Source: Alloalcanivorax xiamenensis
GTDB taxonomy: Bacteria > Pseudomonadota > Gammaproteobacteria > Pseudomonadales > Alcanivoracaceae
DNA length: 64,000 nt
Direction: 5' to 3'
Assembly (NCBI RefSeq): GCF_009846745.1
Contig: NZ_AQPF01000004.1
Coordinates: 124,001-188,000, forward strand
A model generated the notes under the pieces. The model saw only the letters and a program-made list of their open reading frames with translations, did no database searches and was not told the origin of the DNA. The position numbers were made by a program, and so were the translations under genes. Shown one piece after another: positions 42,160-50,819 of this stretch. Numbering within the stretch: the first letter of the stretch is position 1; each line of letters starts with the position of its first letter.

Positions 42160-44415
42160 ATGGCTAGCCGATCCGGTAACACACAACAACGATGGGGCTG
42201 GGGCACCCGCCACCCAATGACTTGGGCGGTGGCCGCCGCCATGCTCACTGGCCATGCCTGGGCTCAGGACGGCTCCTCCACCCGACAACTGGATACGGTG
42301 GAGGTTGGGGCGCGGGCTGACGGCGCCTTGGGGCAAGAGGACTTTGGTTATGTGGGGCAACGCAGTCTCACCGCGACTAAAATCAATACCCCGGTGAGCG
42401 AGACTCCGCGTGCCATCTCTATCGTCACGCGTGAGCAAATGGAAGACCGTGCCTCGATCAGCATCGCCGACGCTTTGCAATACACGCCCAGCATTCAGGC
42501 GAACTATTTCGGTGAAGATAACAAGCAGGACTGGTTTGTTATTCGCGGGTTTGATCAGGCCAACAACGGTTTGTACCGCGATGGCACCCGGGTCTATTCG
42601 TATGGCTTCTACAGCTGGCAGATTGATCCCTTTGGCCTGGAACGGGTGGAAATTCTGCGTGGCGCGCCGTCCGCCTTGTACGGACAGAACCCTCCTGGCG
42701 GTGCCGTCAATACCGTCAGCAAGCGTCCGCGTTCCTACTCTAGTGGCTACGTGGGTTTGGAGTACGGTAGCTACGACCGTAAGCAACTGTCCGTGGATGT
42801 CACCGGACCGGTTGGAGACGGGCATGCCTACCGCCTGGTAGCGTTAAGGCGTGACAGTGAAACCCGGGTGGACGACGTGGATGCTGAGCGCACGCTCATC
42901 GCGCCATCTTTCACGGCCGCACTGGGAGACAATACCGACCTGACGCTGTTGGCGTCCTATCAAAAAGACGATTCCGATCCCTATCTCCAATTCTTGCCCA
43001 CCAGCGGAGTGATCAGGCCGAATCCGAACGGTGAGATTGGCGATGATGTGGCCATCGGCAACCCTGACTATGAAAAGTTTGAACGTGAACAATCCTCCAT
43101 CGGCTACCAATTGGAGCATCGTTTCAGCGACAGTACCAAATTCCAGCAATATACCCGCTATCAACATATGAAGATGGATCTGCGGCAGATGTATTCGTTG
43201 GGTTATCTTCCAACTTCAGACAGCCAGGTGCTGCGCGGGCTTTCCGATGAAGAGGGGGAGGCCGATGGTTTCAATGTGGATAACCGCTTGATCCACAAAT
43301 GGAGCTTCAACGATATCGACCACACGCTGTTGGTGGGACTGGATTACCAGAGTTTGTCCATCAATGGGAAAACCTATGGTGACCCGGTCATGGGCTATTA
43401 TGAATCGGCTCTGGGAGGCTACGTTCCGGCGACTCTCAATCCTTACAATCCCAGCTACCGAGGCGCCGGCTCACTGACACCAGTGACAAACTGTGATCCC
43501 GTGACCGGGTTGTGTGACCCCCTGACCGAAGCCGAGCGGCAAGAAAGAGACATCGATTTCTATCAGGCCGGTGCTTATCTGCAGGATCAGATGAAGTTCA
43601 ATGATCGCTTCGTCTTCCTGTTCGGCGTCCGTTATGACCACGCCAAACAGGAGTACAAAAACAAAACGCTTTCCGCGCGGCAGAGTACACGGAATGAGGA
43701 GTGGACCACCAGTACCGGCCTGGCGTACCTGTTCGATCATGGAGTAACCGCCTACGCTAACTATTCCCGGTATTTCCTGCCAGTGCGGATTGAAATCGCC
43801 AGGGAGGGCACTAACGAGGCCAAACCGGAATCCGGTGACAATGTCGAATTGGGCCTCAAGTATCAGCCGCGCGGTTTTGATGGTTATTTCAACATGGCGT
43901 TGTTCCAGGCCACCAAGGAAAATATGGCCACGGGCGCCGCGCAGACCTTGCAGCAAATTGGCGAGGTCGAGAACAAAGGGGTGGAACTGGAAGCGGTTGC
44001 CAATATCACGCCGAGTCTCAGCGTGATCGCCAACGCCACCTTCATGGATCCGGAAATCAAGGAGAACGCCAATAAGGCCCAGGAGGGCAATCGCCCGGAG
44101 CAGGTGGCCAGGACGTTGGCTTCGGCCTGGGCCAAGTACAGTTTCCTGGGAGGGCCGATGAAAGGCCTCGCCGTGGGCACTGGCGTGCGTTACGTGGGAG
44201 AGACCTATGGCGATAACGATAATACCCGTGAGCATCGTGTGCCATCGTTCACGCTTTGGGATGCCACGGTGAGCTATCAGTGGCAGGACTGGAAATTCCA
44301 GGTGGCGGCCAAGAATCTGGCCGACAAGGAATACATCGCCACCTGCTCCAGCGCTTACTACTGCTGGTATGGTGATCGCCGTAATGTCATCGCGAGCGTG
44401 AGCTATGCCTGGTAG
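42160..44415 (+). CDS. TonB-dependent ferric-siderophore receptor (FhuA/FoxA-like)
   Basis: A 751-residue outer-membrane receptor. The signal peptide ends LTGHAWAQDG and a TonB-box-like STRQLDTVEVGA follows. The plug contains SETPRAISIVTREQMEDRAS, NYFGEDNKQDWFVIRGFDQA and VEILRGAPSALYGQNPPGGA, all typical of hydroxamate (ferrichrome-type) receptors. The barrel ends in NVIASVSYAW, an aromatic OMP terminus. The ATG at 42160 has AGGAG upstream, and a Fur box lies 27 nt further up. It is not linked to siderophore biosynthesis here, so it probably takes up xenosiderophores. Confidence 0.93.
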   Translation: MASRSGNTQQRWGWGTRHPMTWAVAAAMLTGHAWAQDGSSTRQLDTVEVGARADGALGQEDFGYVGQRSLTATKINTPVSETPRAISIVTREQMEDRASISIADALQYTPSIQANYFGEDNKQDWFVIRGFDQANNGLYRDGTRVYSYGFYSWQIDPFGLERVEILRGAPSALYGQNPPGGAVNTVSKRPRSYSSGYVGLEYGSYDRKQLSVDVTGPVGDGHAYRLVALRRDSETRVDDVDAERTLIAPSFTAALGDNTDLTLLASYQKDDSDPYLQFLPTSGVIRPNPNGEIGDDVAIGNPDYEKFEREQSSIGYQLEHRFSDSTKFQQYTRYQHMKMDLRQMYSLGYLPTSDSQVLRGLSDEEGEADGFNVDNRLIHKWSFNDIDHTLLVGLDYQSLSINGKTYGDPVMGYYESALGGYVPATLNPYNPSYRGAGSLTPVTNCDPVTGLCDPLTEAERQERDIDFYQAGAYLQDQMKFNDRFVFLFGVRYDHAKQEYKNKTLSARQSTRNEEWTTSTGLAYLFDHGVTAYANYSRYFLPVRIEIAREGTNEAKPESGDNVELGLKYQPRGFDGYFNMALFQATKENMATGAAQTLQQIGEVENKGVELEAVANITPSLSVIANATFMDPEIKENANKAQEGNRPEQVARTLASAWAKYSFLGGPMKGLAVGTGVRYVGETYGDNDNTREHRVPSFTLWDATVSYQWQDWKFQVAAKNLADKEYIATCSSAYYCWYGDRRNVIASVSYAW

Positions 44416-44537
44416 CAGCCGCCGGCGACCGGCCATCGCCCGTTGAGCAGGACCCCGGCTCTTCACCTGACCGCCGGTTATCGCTATGGTGCGGGGGTTT
44501 GCCCCGCGATGGTCGGGGAGTCGGCGAGAGGAACTCG

Positions 44538-45899
44538 ATGCACATTCACATTCTGGGTATTTGCGGTACTTTCATGGGGTCGCTGGCGCAGCTGGCCCGG
44601 GCCCAGGGACACCGGGTCACCGGCGCCGATCAGAACGTCTACCCACCGATGAGTGACCAGTTAGCCGCCGCCGGTATCGACCTCACCGAGGGCTATGACC
44701 CTTCGCAACTGGAGCCGGCCCCGGATCTGGTGGTGATCGGCAATGCCTTGAGCCGTGGCAATCCTGCGGTGGAGGCGGTGCTGGATCGTGGTTTGCCGTA
44801 CACCTCCGGGGCGCAGATGCTGGCGGAAGTGGTGTTGCCCGGCCGCTGGGTACTGGCGGTGGCCGGCACCCACGGCAAGACCACCACCAGCAGCATGCTG
44901 GCCTGGATTCTCGAACACGCGGGACTGAATCCCGGTTACCTGATTGGCGGCGTGCCGGCCAACTTTGGTGTTTCCGCCCGTCTGGGCGAGAGCCCGTTCT
45001 TCGTGGTCGAGGCGGACGAGTACGACACCGCGTTTTTCGACAAGCGCAGCAAGTTCGTTCATTACCGGCCGCGCACCGCCATTCTCAATAATCTGGAGTT
45101 CGACCACGCCGATATCTTCGCTGATCTGGCCGCGATCCAGACCCAGTTCCACCATCTGATCCGCACCATTCCGTCTCAGGGCAGGATTATTCTGCCGCAA
45201 GGAGAGCCCGCTCTGGAGGAGACTCTGGAAAAAGGGTGCTGGAGCGAACTGGAGCGCTTCGGCGAGGGCGCCGATCCCGGCTATCGTCTATTGGCGGAGG
45301 ACGGCTCCGCCTTCGAGGTGCTGGAAAAGGGTGAGACGGTGGGCCGGGTGAACTGGTCGCAAACTGGCCGCCACAGCGTCAACAACGGCATGGCGGCGCT
45401 GCTGGCGGCACGGCATGTGGGCGTGACCCTGGCCCAGGGAGCGGAAGCGTTGAGCGCGTTCCAGGGCGTGAAGCGCCGAATGGAACTGCGTGGCGAGATA
45501 GCGGGTGTGTACGTTTACGACGATTTCGCTCATCATCCCACGGCCATCGCCACTACCCTGGACGGGCTCCGCCGCAAGGTTGGTAGGCAGCGTATCGTGG
45601 CGATCATCGAACCGCGTTCCAATACCATGCGCCTGGGCCGCCATCGCGATACCCTGGCGCAAAGCACCGCCGCCGCCGACCAGGTGATCTGGTATCAGCC
45701 GCCGGGTCTGGATTGGTCCCTGGATGAGGTGGTGGCGCGGTCGCCGGTGCCGGCGCGGGTGGAGCAGGATCTTGAGGCGCTGGTGGCGGCGGTGGCCGCT
45801 GGTGAACGCGGCCCATGCCATCTGGTGGTGATGAGCAACGGTGGTTTTGGCGGCATCCACGGCAAGCTGCTGGAAGCCCTCGGCGCGGCACGGGCCTGA
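44538..45899 (+). CDS. mpl: UDP-N-acetylmuramate:L-alanyl-gamma-D-glutamyl-meso-diaminopimelate ligase
   Basis: A 453-residue Mur-ligase family enzyme for recycling cell-wall tripeptide onto UDP-MurNAc. It has HILGICGTFMGSLAQLARAQ at the N-terminus (Rossmann), AVAGTHGKTTTSSMLAWILE (ATP loop), VEADEYDTAFFDKRSKF and the C-terminal domain start FAHHPTAIATTLDGLR. The CGTFMG motif separates Mpl from MurC. The ATG at 44538 is chosen because the conserved start follows directly. It is followed by ubiX with a short gap, the arrangement seen in Pseudomonas relatives. Confidence 0.95.
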   Translation: MHIHILGICGTFMGSLAQLARAQGHRVTGADQNVYPPMSDQLAAAGIDLTEGYDPSQLEPAPDLVVIGNALSRGNPAVEAVLDRGLPYTSGAQMLAEVVLPGRWVLAVAGTHGKTTTSSMLAWILEHAGLNPGYLIGGVPANFGVSARLGESPFFVVEADEYDTAFFDKRSKFVHYRPRTAILNNLEFDHADIFADLAAIQTQFHHLIRTIPSQGRIILPQGEPALEETLEKGCWSELERFGEGADPGYRLLAEDGSAFEVLEKGETVGRVNWSQTGRHSVNNGMAALLAARHVGVTLAQGAEALSAFQGVKRRMELRGEIAGVYVYDDFAHHPTAIATTLDGLRRKVGRQRIVAIIEPRSNTMRLGRHRDTLAQSTAAADQVIWYQPPGLDWSLDEVVARSPVPARVEQDLEALVAAVAAGERGPCHLVVMSNGGFGGIHGKLLEALGAARA

Positions 45900-45914
45900 A
45901 TGGGAGAGAGCGCG

Positions 45915-46526
45915 ATGCGACAACGGGTCACTCTGGCGTTCACCGGTGCTTCCGGAGCCCCATACGGGCTGCGCTTGCTGCAATGTCTGCTGGAAGCGGA
46001 CTGCGAGGTATACGTCTTGCTGTCGAAGGCGGCGCGGGTGGTGATTGGTACCGAGACCGATCTCAAGCTGCCCGCGGGTACCGGCGCCGCCGAGACCGCG
46101 TTGCGGGACTGGAGCGGTACCGACAAGGGCCGTCTGGTGGTCTGTGGCCTGGAGCAGTGGACCGCGCCGGTGGCCTCCGGCAGTGGCGCGCCGGCGGCCA
46201 TGGTGGTGTGTCCCTGTTCCACCGGCACGCTGTCGGCCATTGCCAATGGCGCCAGCGATAATTTGATCGAACGGGCCGCTGACGTGGCCATCAAGGAACG
46301 CCGCCACCTGATCCTGGTGCCCCGGGAAGCGCCATTATCCGCTTTGCATTTGGAAAACATGCTGAAGCTGGCGCGGCTGGGGGTGACCATCCTGCCGGCG
46401 GCGCCGGGCTTCTACCATCGCCCGCAACGGGTGGAGGATCTGGTGGATTTCGTGGTGGCGCGCCTGCTGGATCACTTGGGGGTGTCGCAGACACTGGTGG
46501 CGCGCTGGGGGGAGAAAGGGGAATAG
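45915..46526 (+). CDS. ubiX: Flavin prenyltransferase UbiX
   Basis: A 203-residue flavoprotein that prenylates FMN to make the prenyl-FMN cofactor of UbiD decarboxylases in ubiquinone synthesis. The conserved LAFTGASGAPYGLRLLQCLL start, PCSTGTLSAIANGASDNLIE, RHLILVPREAPLSALHLENM and ILPAAPGFYHRPQ segments are intact. The ATG at 45915 has GGGAGAGAG upstream; one at 45900 lies right after the mpl stop. It is cotranscribed with mpl. Confidence 0.95.
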   Translation: MRQRVTLAFTGASGAPYGLRLLQCLLEADCEVYVLLSKAARVVIGTETDLKLPAGTGAAETALRDWSGTDKGRLVVCGLEQWTAPVASGSGAPAAMVVCPCSTGTLSAIANGASDNLIERAADVAIKERRHLILVPREAPLSALHLENMLKLARLGVTILPAAPGFYHRPQRVEDLVDFVVARLLDHLGVSQTLVARWGEKGE

Positions 46527-46560
46527 GGCGGTGGAGCCTTGGGGACCTGAAGTCGCGCAG

Positions 46561-46631
46561 TATTGGCTGTCAAGCCAGCTTCCCACAGCGGCTTCGTGGC
46601 CCCTCCGTGGGAAGCTGGCTTGCCAGCGAAT
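46561..46631. repeat. REP-like double-arm palindrome, copy 5
   Basis: The left arm 46561-46588 (AAGCCAGCTTCCCACAG) pairs with 46607-46631 (GTGGGAAGCTGGCTTGCC..CGAATC), with an imperfect outer edge. It lies between the convergent ubiX and tonB genes. Confidence 0.8.
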
Positions 46632-46688
46632 CGAGCGTGCATGCACACGGCCCGTTCCACAATGTTGGACAGCAGTGGTCCCCCGCCC

Positions 46689-47495
46689 TTACAGCGTATA
46701 GTTGATCGGAATCCGCACCGCCACCGGATCACTGCCCAACTGTGCCGGAGGCGGCGGGAAGCGTAGCCGGCGCACCAGTTCCAGAGACTGCTGATCGAGA
46801 ATCCGGCTGTTGGAACTGCCAACCAGCTCCACATTTTCCGCGCGGCCCTGAGCGTTGACCCGGAAGCTGACCTCCACCTCACCCTGCTGTCGGCGCATGC
46901 GTGCCCGGGCCGGGTAAACCTTGTTGTACTCGATGGTATCGCGCACCTTGCCGAGATAACGGTTCAGCGCGTTGTCATTGTCGCCGCTGCTGTGTACGCC
47001 CTTGCCGATTTCCCCGGCGATGCCTTTCTGGCCCTTGGGTTGGGGCGCGCCGCCCGCCACCTGTTCGGTGGGCTCAGCGTCCGGTTCCGCTTCGGAGGAA
47101 CCGGCGGGTTCGGCCCGTGGTTCAGTGGCGGGTTCCGGCTCGGGTTTTGGCTCCGGTTTGGGGGCGGGCTTCGGCTCGGGTTCGGGCTTGGGCTCCGGCT
47201 TGGGTTCGGGTTTAGGCTCCGGCTTGGGCTTTGGTTTAGGCTTTGGTTTGGGTTCGGGTTTGGGCTCAGGTTTTGGTTCGGGCTTCGGCTGCGGTTTGGG
47301 GGCCGCCTGAGCCACCTGCGGTGCCGGTGCCGGCGGCGCCGGGTTGGGCGCCAGCGACAATGTCATGGCCTGCTGGCCGCCCTGAATGCCCACGCGACCG
47401 CCGGCCAGGGTAAGTGAATTCACCGTCACCAGCAGGCTGCCGTGAACCAGGATCGCGAGGGCCCAACTAATGATCAGTCGTATACTTCGCCTCAC
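46689..47495 (-). CDS. tonB: TonB energy-transducing protein
   Basis: A 268-residue inner-membrane protein spanning the periplasm. It has an N-terminal TM anchor (LIISWALAILVHGSLLVTV) with the S/H face typical of TonB, then a long Pro-Glu-Lys repeat (~residues 66-125, built of KPEP/KPKP units), then a Ser/Glu linker. The C-terminal TonB domain (~180-268) reads YLGKVRDTIEYNKVYPARAR and GEVEVSFRVNAQGRAENVEL. It couples proton-motive force through ExbBD to the TonB receptors. Its ATG overlaps the exbD stop by 4 nt; it is the last gene of the operon. Confidence 0.93.
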   Translation of the reverse strand: MRRSIRLIISWALAILVHGSLLVTVNSLTLAGGRVGIQGGQQAMTLSLAPNPAPPAPAPQVAQAAPKPQPKPEPKPEPKPEPKPKPKPKPKPEPKPEPKPEPKPEPEPKPAPKPEPKPEPEPATEPRAEPAGSSEAEPDAEPTEQVAGGAPQPKGQKGIAGEIGKGVHSSGDNDNALNRYLGKVRDTIEYNKVYPARARMRRQQGEVEVSFRVNAQGRAENVELVGSSNSRILDQQSLELVRRLRFPPPPAQLGSDPVAVRIPINYTL

Positions 47496-47992
47496 GGAGT
47501 GTTCTCGCTCTGGGTTACCAAACGAACTTCTTCCACACCCAGGTCCCGCAGTTTGCCCAGGTTTTCACGCAATACGCTGAGTGGCACACCGGCATCGGCG
47601 AGCAGCCGCACCAGCGGTAACGTGGTCCCTTGTCCATCCTCATCGGCGGCGGATGCCGCCGGGCTTTCTTCGGAGTCGCTTTGGGCCGCTTTATCGGCCG
47701 CTTCCTTTTCCCGTTTTGCCTGGTGTTCCGCGATCAGCGTGGCGAGACTCGTCTCGGCCACCGGCTCACCGTCATGGAACAACACGCCCTGTTTGTCCAG
47801 GATCAACATCAACTGGCCGGGGTCTTCCTCGGTGGCGGCCTCGGCGCTGTTCGGCGCGGTCACATCCACGGTGGGACGCGGTGCCAGCTGGCCAGCCACC
47901 ATGAAGAAGATCAGCAGCAGAAACACCACGTTGATCAGCGGCAGGACCGGTTCCAGCGGCGGCCGGCGCGGGCTGTTGTCTTCCAGGTTCAT
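47492..47992 (-). CDS. exbD: ExbD/TolR-family protein (second copy, long)
   Basis: A 166-residue protein with one TM helix (LPLINVVFLLLIFFMVAGQL). The conserved Asp of ExbD/TolR (usually L-I-D-V) is replaced by Asn (LPLINVVF). The periplasmic part has an Ala/Glu/Asp-rich insertion (~95-125). It pairs with the shorter ExbD upstream, which has the Asp, so this may be a structural rather than proton-conducting subunit. It overlaps both neighbours by 4 nt. Confidence 0.85.
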   Translation of the reverse strand: MNLEDNSPRRPPLEPVLPLINVVFLLLIFFMVAGQLAPRPTVDVTAPNSAEAATEEDPGQLMLILDKQGVLFHDGEPVAETSLATLIAEHQAKREKEAADKAAQSDSEESPAASAADEDGQGTTLPLVRLLADAGVPLSVLRENLGKLRDLGVEEVRLVTQSENTP

Positions 47993-48372
47993 GGCAGCAG
48001 CTCCAGCTGCACTTCCTTGAGGCCGGCGGCCCGGGCCACGTCAACGGCGGCAAGGGCGGCCTGCAAAGGCGCATCCGGGTCGCCGGTGATCAGGACGGCT
48101 TCATCATGACCGGCCAGGCGTTCCTTCAGTTGTTCGAGGGACAAGGCCTCGCCGTTCCAGTCCACTTTGCCTTCCGCGTTGACGTGCAACTCCAGCCAGG
48201 TTTTGTCGTCCTGCCGTTCCACGGCTTCGCTGGGCACCACGCTCACCGGCAAGTCCTTCCAGGCCCCGAAGCGGGTGGCCAGCATGAAGAACACCAGCAG
48301 AATAAAAACCACATCGATGAGTGGTGTGAGACTGATAGCCGGCGAACGGTGACGTTCGGGCTCAAGATACAT
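47989..48372 (-). CDS. exbD: ExbD/TolR-family protein (first copy, with catalytic Asp)
   Basis: A 127-residue protein with SPAISLTPLIDVVFILLVFF, where the Asp is the protonatable residue of the ExbB-ExbD motor. The periplasmic domain follows (WLELHVNAEGKVDW, then HDEAVLITGDPDAPLQ). It starts inside the end of exbB (11-nt overlap) and overlaps the second exbD by 4 nt. The two copies probably form heteromeric dimers in the motor. Confidence 0.9.
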   Translation of the reverse strand: MYLEPERHRSPAISLTPLIDVVFILLVFFMLATRFGAWKDLPVSVVPSEAVERQDDKTWLELHVNAEGKVDWNGEALSLEQLKERLAGHDEAVLITGDPDAPLQAALAAVDVARAAGLKEVQLELLP

Positions 48373-49048
48373 GGGCGATGCGGGCCTCGCTGCTGGGAAC
48401 GCTGTCCTGGGTCGGCGCGCTGTCCTGGTCAAGGCGGCGGCGCTGCACTTTCAACTGGGACAGCCGGTCCTGCAGTTTTTCCCGGCACACCTCAATGTTG
48501 CGGTCCGCCCAGTGGAAGGCGGCCAGAGCCGGGATCGCCACGGTCAGACCGGCGGCGGTGGTCAGCAGCGCTTCCCAGATACCGCCGGAGAGAATCGCAG
48601 GATCCACCTGGGAGCCGGCCTGTTCCAGAGCCTGGAAGGCGCTGATCATGCCGAAGACGGTACCGAGCAGCCCCAGCAGCGGCGCCAAGGCGCTGATTAC
48701 TTCGAGAATCCGCAGTCCGCCGCGCAGTTCGTCAAGGGACTCACGGGCACGACGCAGGCTGTCTTCTTCCCAGCTCTGCTCGTCCATATCACGCTGATTC
48801 CAGGAGGTCAGCACCACCTGATCGATGGGCGTGCGGCCCGGCTTTTGCTGGGCCGGAACCTCTCCGCGCTCCAGGCTCGCCAGCAGCGCGTCCGCCTGAC
48901 GGCTTGCCTTGGGGCGCACACGAGCGAACTGCAGTATCTTGGAAATCAGCGTCGCCAGGCCGATCACGGACATCAGACCAAGCACCCACATGGTGATACC
49001 ACCGGAAACGAACCACTCGGGGAGGTGAAACTGCAGAGAAGAAGTCAT
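48362..49048 (-). CDS. exbB: ExbB/MotA/TolQ-family proton channel protein
   Basis: A 228-residue protein with three TM helices: WVLGLMSVIGLATLISKILQ, then LRILEVISALAPLLGLLGTV with the conserved GLLGTVFGMISAFQAL, and EALLTTAAGLTVAIPALAAF. The cytoplasmic loop is long (~45-110). It forms the channel complex with ExbD that energises TonB. The ATG at 49048 is preferred over an upstream in-frame one at 49117 because the conserved protein begins there. It is the first gene of the exbB-exbD-exbD-tonB operon, which sits behind a Fur box 130 bp upstream. Confidence 0.92.
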   Translation of the reverse strand: MTSSLQFHLPEWFVSGGITMWVLGLMSVIGLATLISKILQFARVRPKASRQADALLASLERGEVPAQQKPGRTPIDQVVLTSWNQRDMDEQSWEEDSLRRARESLDELRGGLRILEVISALAPLLGLLGTVFGMISAFQALEQAGSQVDPAILSGGIWEALLTTAAGLTVAIPALAAFHWADRNIEVCREKLQDRLSQLKVQRRRLDQDSAPTQDSVPSSEARIAHVS

Positions 49049-49157
49049 CGCCGAACTCCATCGTGGAAAAGGCGGATATCGCCGTCGGCCGGGGCGTACT
49101 AAAGCGGATGACGGCACCTGGGGCGCCGCGACGGGACGATATCTCAGTGTGCGGGCG

Positions 49158-49200
49158 AGTCTAGCATTTCGCGCAGTGAATGCAAGTCATTCCTATTTAC
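49158..49200 (-). promoter_or_regulatory. Promoter and Fur box of the exbB-exbD-exbD-tonB operon
   Basis: On the reverse strand TTGCAT (49185-49180), 16 nt, TAGACT (49163-49158) form a promoter. AATGCAAGTCATTCCTATT (plus, 49179-49197), followed by TAC, overlaps the -35 and matches 18 of 22 bases of the receptor Fur box at 42112. Confidence 0.7.
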
Positions 49201-49259
49201 AGGAATGTGACGATGAATAGGCTGATTCAATGAGCGCGACGGATGCGGGAGGAGGCGGG

Positions 49260-49278
49260 AGGCGCCCGTTGGGCGCCT
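49260..49278. terminator. Hairpin after nlpE
   Basis: AGGCGCCC-GTT-GGGCGCCT, an 8-bp stem just beyond the nlpE stop, without a T-run on the transcribed side. Confidence 0.55.
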
Positions 49279-49288
49279 GTGCCTGAAG

Positions 49289-49720
49289 TTACCGTTTGAT
49301 CAGGGTGTAGTTGAGTTCGGATTCGATGCGATCGCCGTTGATGTCCAGCATCTCCAGGGCGTTCAGCGCGGTTTCCAGATAGCGCAGCTGGCTTTCGACG
49401 TCCTCGGACTCGGGATTCAGCACCACGGTGCGATAAGCGGTACCGTCCATCTCCTTATTGCCGTAGGCCCACTGACCACGCTCGACTTCGGTGTGACCAA
49501 CACGGGAGCTGTCCATGTACTCTTCGCGCAACTCGTATTGAGTCGGGCGGTCTTTCTCATCGCTGTACAGCGTCAGGGAAGTACGGATCCCGGAGCAGTC
49601 CGCGCAGGGCAACATGCCGCTGTACAAGGCCTTGTCCGCCTGGGGATTGGAGGGAGTGGAAGAACAGCCCGCCAGTGCCAGACCGGAGGCCAGACCGAAG
49701 GTAAGCAAAATCTTTTTCAT
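49289..49720 (-). CDS. NlpE-family outer-membrane lipoprotein
   Basis: A 143-residue lipoprotein (signal GLASGLALAGCSS). The NlpE N-terminal motif YSGMLPCADCSGIRTSLTLY, with its CxxC pair, is intact. In E. coli NlpE signals surface adhesion and Cu stress to the Cpx system. This protein has only the N-terminal domain, so it is shorter than E. coli NlpE but of normal size for the one-domain subfamily. GGAGAT precedes the ATG at 49720. Confidence 0.85.
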   Translation of the reverse strand: MKKILLTFGLASGLALAGCSSTPSNPQADKALYSGMLPCADCSGIRTSLTLYSDEKDRPTQYELREEYMDSSRVGHTEVERGQWAYGNKEMDGTAYRTVVLNPESEDVESQLRYLETALNALEMLDINGDRIESELNYTLIKR

Positions 49721-49779
49721 GCTTCTATCTCCATATAGACCAAGCAATGTCAGATGCTAATCCATTGGAGTCGGTCGGT

Positions 49780-49793
49780 GTGAACGTGTTCAC
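49780..49793. promoter_or_regulatory. Palindrome upstream of nlpE
   Basis: GTGAAC-GT-GTTCAC, 60 bp upstream of the nlpE ATG and followed by TTTTT-like sequence on the plus strand. It could be an operator or a hairpin; it has no recognised regulator. Confidence 0.35.
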
Positions 49794-49843
49794 GTTTTTA
49801 ACAGTCTTTAACCAGGGAGGAAAAGCACGGAGGGCGACGCCGC

Positions 49844-49933
49844 TTAATCGCGGCGGCGGGCATGAATTCTCTGGGCCACTTCGATGACCGCGATGGCCAC
49901 CGCCAGGGCAATGAAAAAATACAGCAGAATCAT
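49844..49933 (-). CDS. Possible 29-residue single-span membrane protein
   Basis: A 30-codon ORF (ATG at 49931-49933, TAA at 49844-49846) between GST and nlpE. It encodes a hydrophobic stretch (MILLYFFIALAVAIAVIEVA) followed by a basic tail (HARRRD), the pattern of small inner-membrane proteins with Nin-Cin-like positive-inside topology. GGGGAUCC lies just upstream as a weak ribosome site. There is no in-frame longer start. It is a guess from composition; conservation is not shown. Confidence 0.4.
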   Translation of the reverse strand: MILLYFFIALAVAIAVIEVAQRIHARRRD

Positions 49934-50091
49934 GGATCCCCACTTGATGGCTATGGCCGGAGCACCCCCGGCCAGGATCCGGCCTGAGTAGGATATTGGG
50001 GTGTGCTCCAGGCTAAGCATAACGTCTTATGTCTGAATGGCTATAGCAAAGTGTGGGGAATGGGCACTGGAGCACATTCGGTCTGGCGGGA

Positions 50092-50757
50092 TCAGCCCAG
50101 CGGTTTCAGGGCCCCGCCGCGTTCCTCCGCCTGTCGGTAGGCGGGGCGGCTTTCCAGCCGTTCAATGAATGCCCGGATGTTGGGCAGATTTCCGGGGGCC
50201 CGGGCCAGCGCCGCTTGCAACGGGAAGCTCATCTGGATGTCGGCGGCACTGAAGTCGTCACCGGCGAACCAGGTCTGTTGGCCAAGATGGCGCTCGACAA
50301 AGCCCAGGTGCTCGCCGAGGCGAGGGTCCAGGAAGCCCTGGTTCAGCCCTTGACTGATTTTTCTGGCCACCGGGCGGATAAAGAACGGCATCGGTGATTC
50401 CGGCACCCGGGAAAACACCAGCTTCATCACCAGCAGCGGCATCAGTGACCCCTCGGCGTAGTGCAGCCAGTATTGGTAGGCTTCGCGGCCGGAAGCGCCG
50501 GGTTCGGGGCGGAAGCGGCCCTGACCATGGTGGTCCAGCAGGTATTCAAGAATGGCGCCGGATTCGGCCACCACCCGGTCACCGTCCTGCAGTATCGGCG
50601 CTTTGCCCAGGGGATGAATTTCGCGCAGGCTTTCCGGCGCCAGCATGGTTTTGGGATCGCGCTTGTAATGAACGATTTCGTAGGGGAGTCCGAGTTCTTC
50701 CAGAAGCCAGAGAACCCGTAGTGAACGGGAATTTTCCAAATGGTGGACAGTGATCAT
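50092..50757 (-). CDS. Glutathione S-transferase
   Basis: A 221-residue cytosolic protein. The N-terminal thioredoxin-like domain (1-80) has TVHHLENSRSLRVLWLLEEL, with the active Ser and RSLR, and LGKAPILQDGDRVVAESGAI with the cis-Pro and ES glutathione-binding pair. The C-terminal helical domain includes FSAADIQMSFPLQAALARAP. It resembles the broad 'GST N-terminal + C-terminal-like' family that conjugates or reduces electrophiles; the substrate is unknown. It is alone, with no operon partner. Confidence 0.9.
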   Translation of the reverse strand: MITVHHLENSRSLRVLWLLEELGLPYEIVHYKRDPKTMLAPESLREIHPLGKAPILQDGDRVVAESGAILEYLLDHHGQGRFRPEPGASGREAYQYWLHYAEGSLMPLLVMKLVFSRVPESPMPFFIRPVARKISQGLNQGFLDPRLGEHLGFVERHLGQQTWFAGDDFSAADIQMSFPLQAALARAPGNLPNIRAFIERLESRPAYRQAEERGGALKPLG

Positions 50758-50819
50758 TGAAATGCTCCGGACCGTGGCGTGACAACGTCAAAGTCCGGAG
50801 CATAGCAGAGATAATCGTG

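Noticed and set aside
47120..47300. GC-rich repeat in tonB as a separate repeat element
   Set aside because: It is simply the coding sequence of the Pro-Glu-Lys periplasmic spacer found in TonB proteins.
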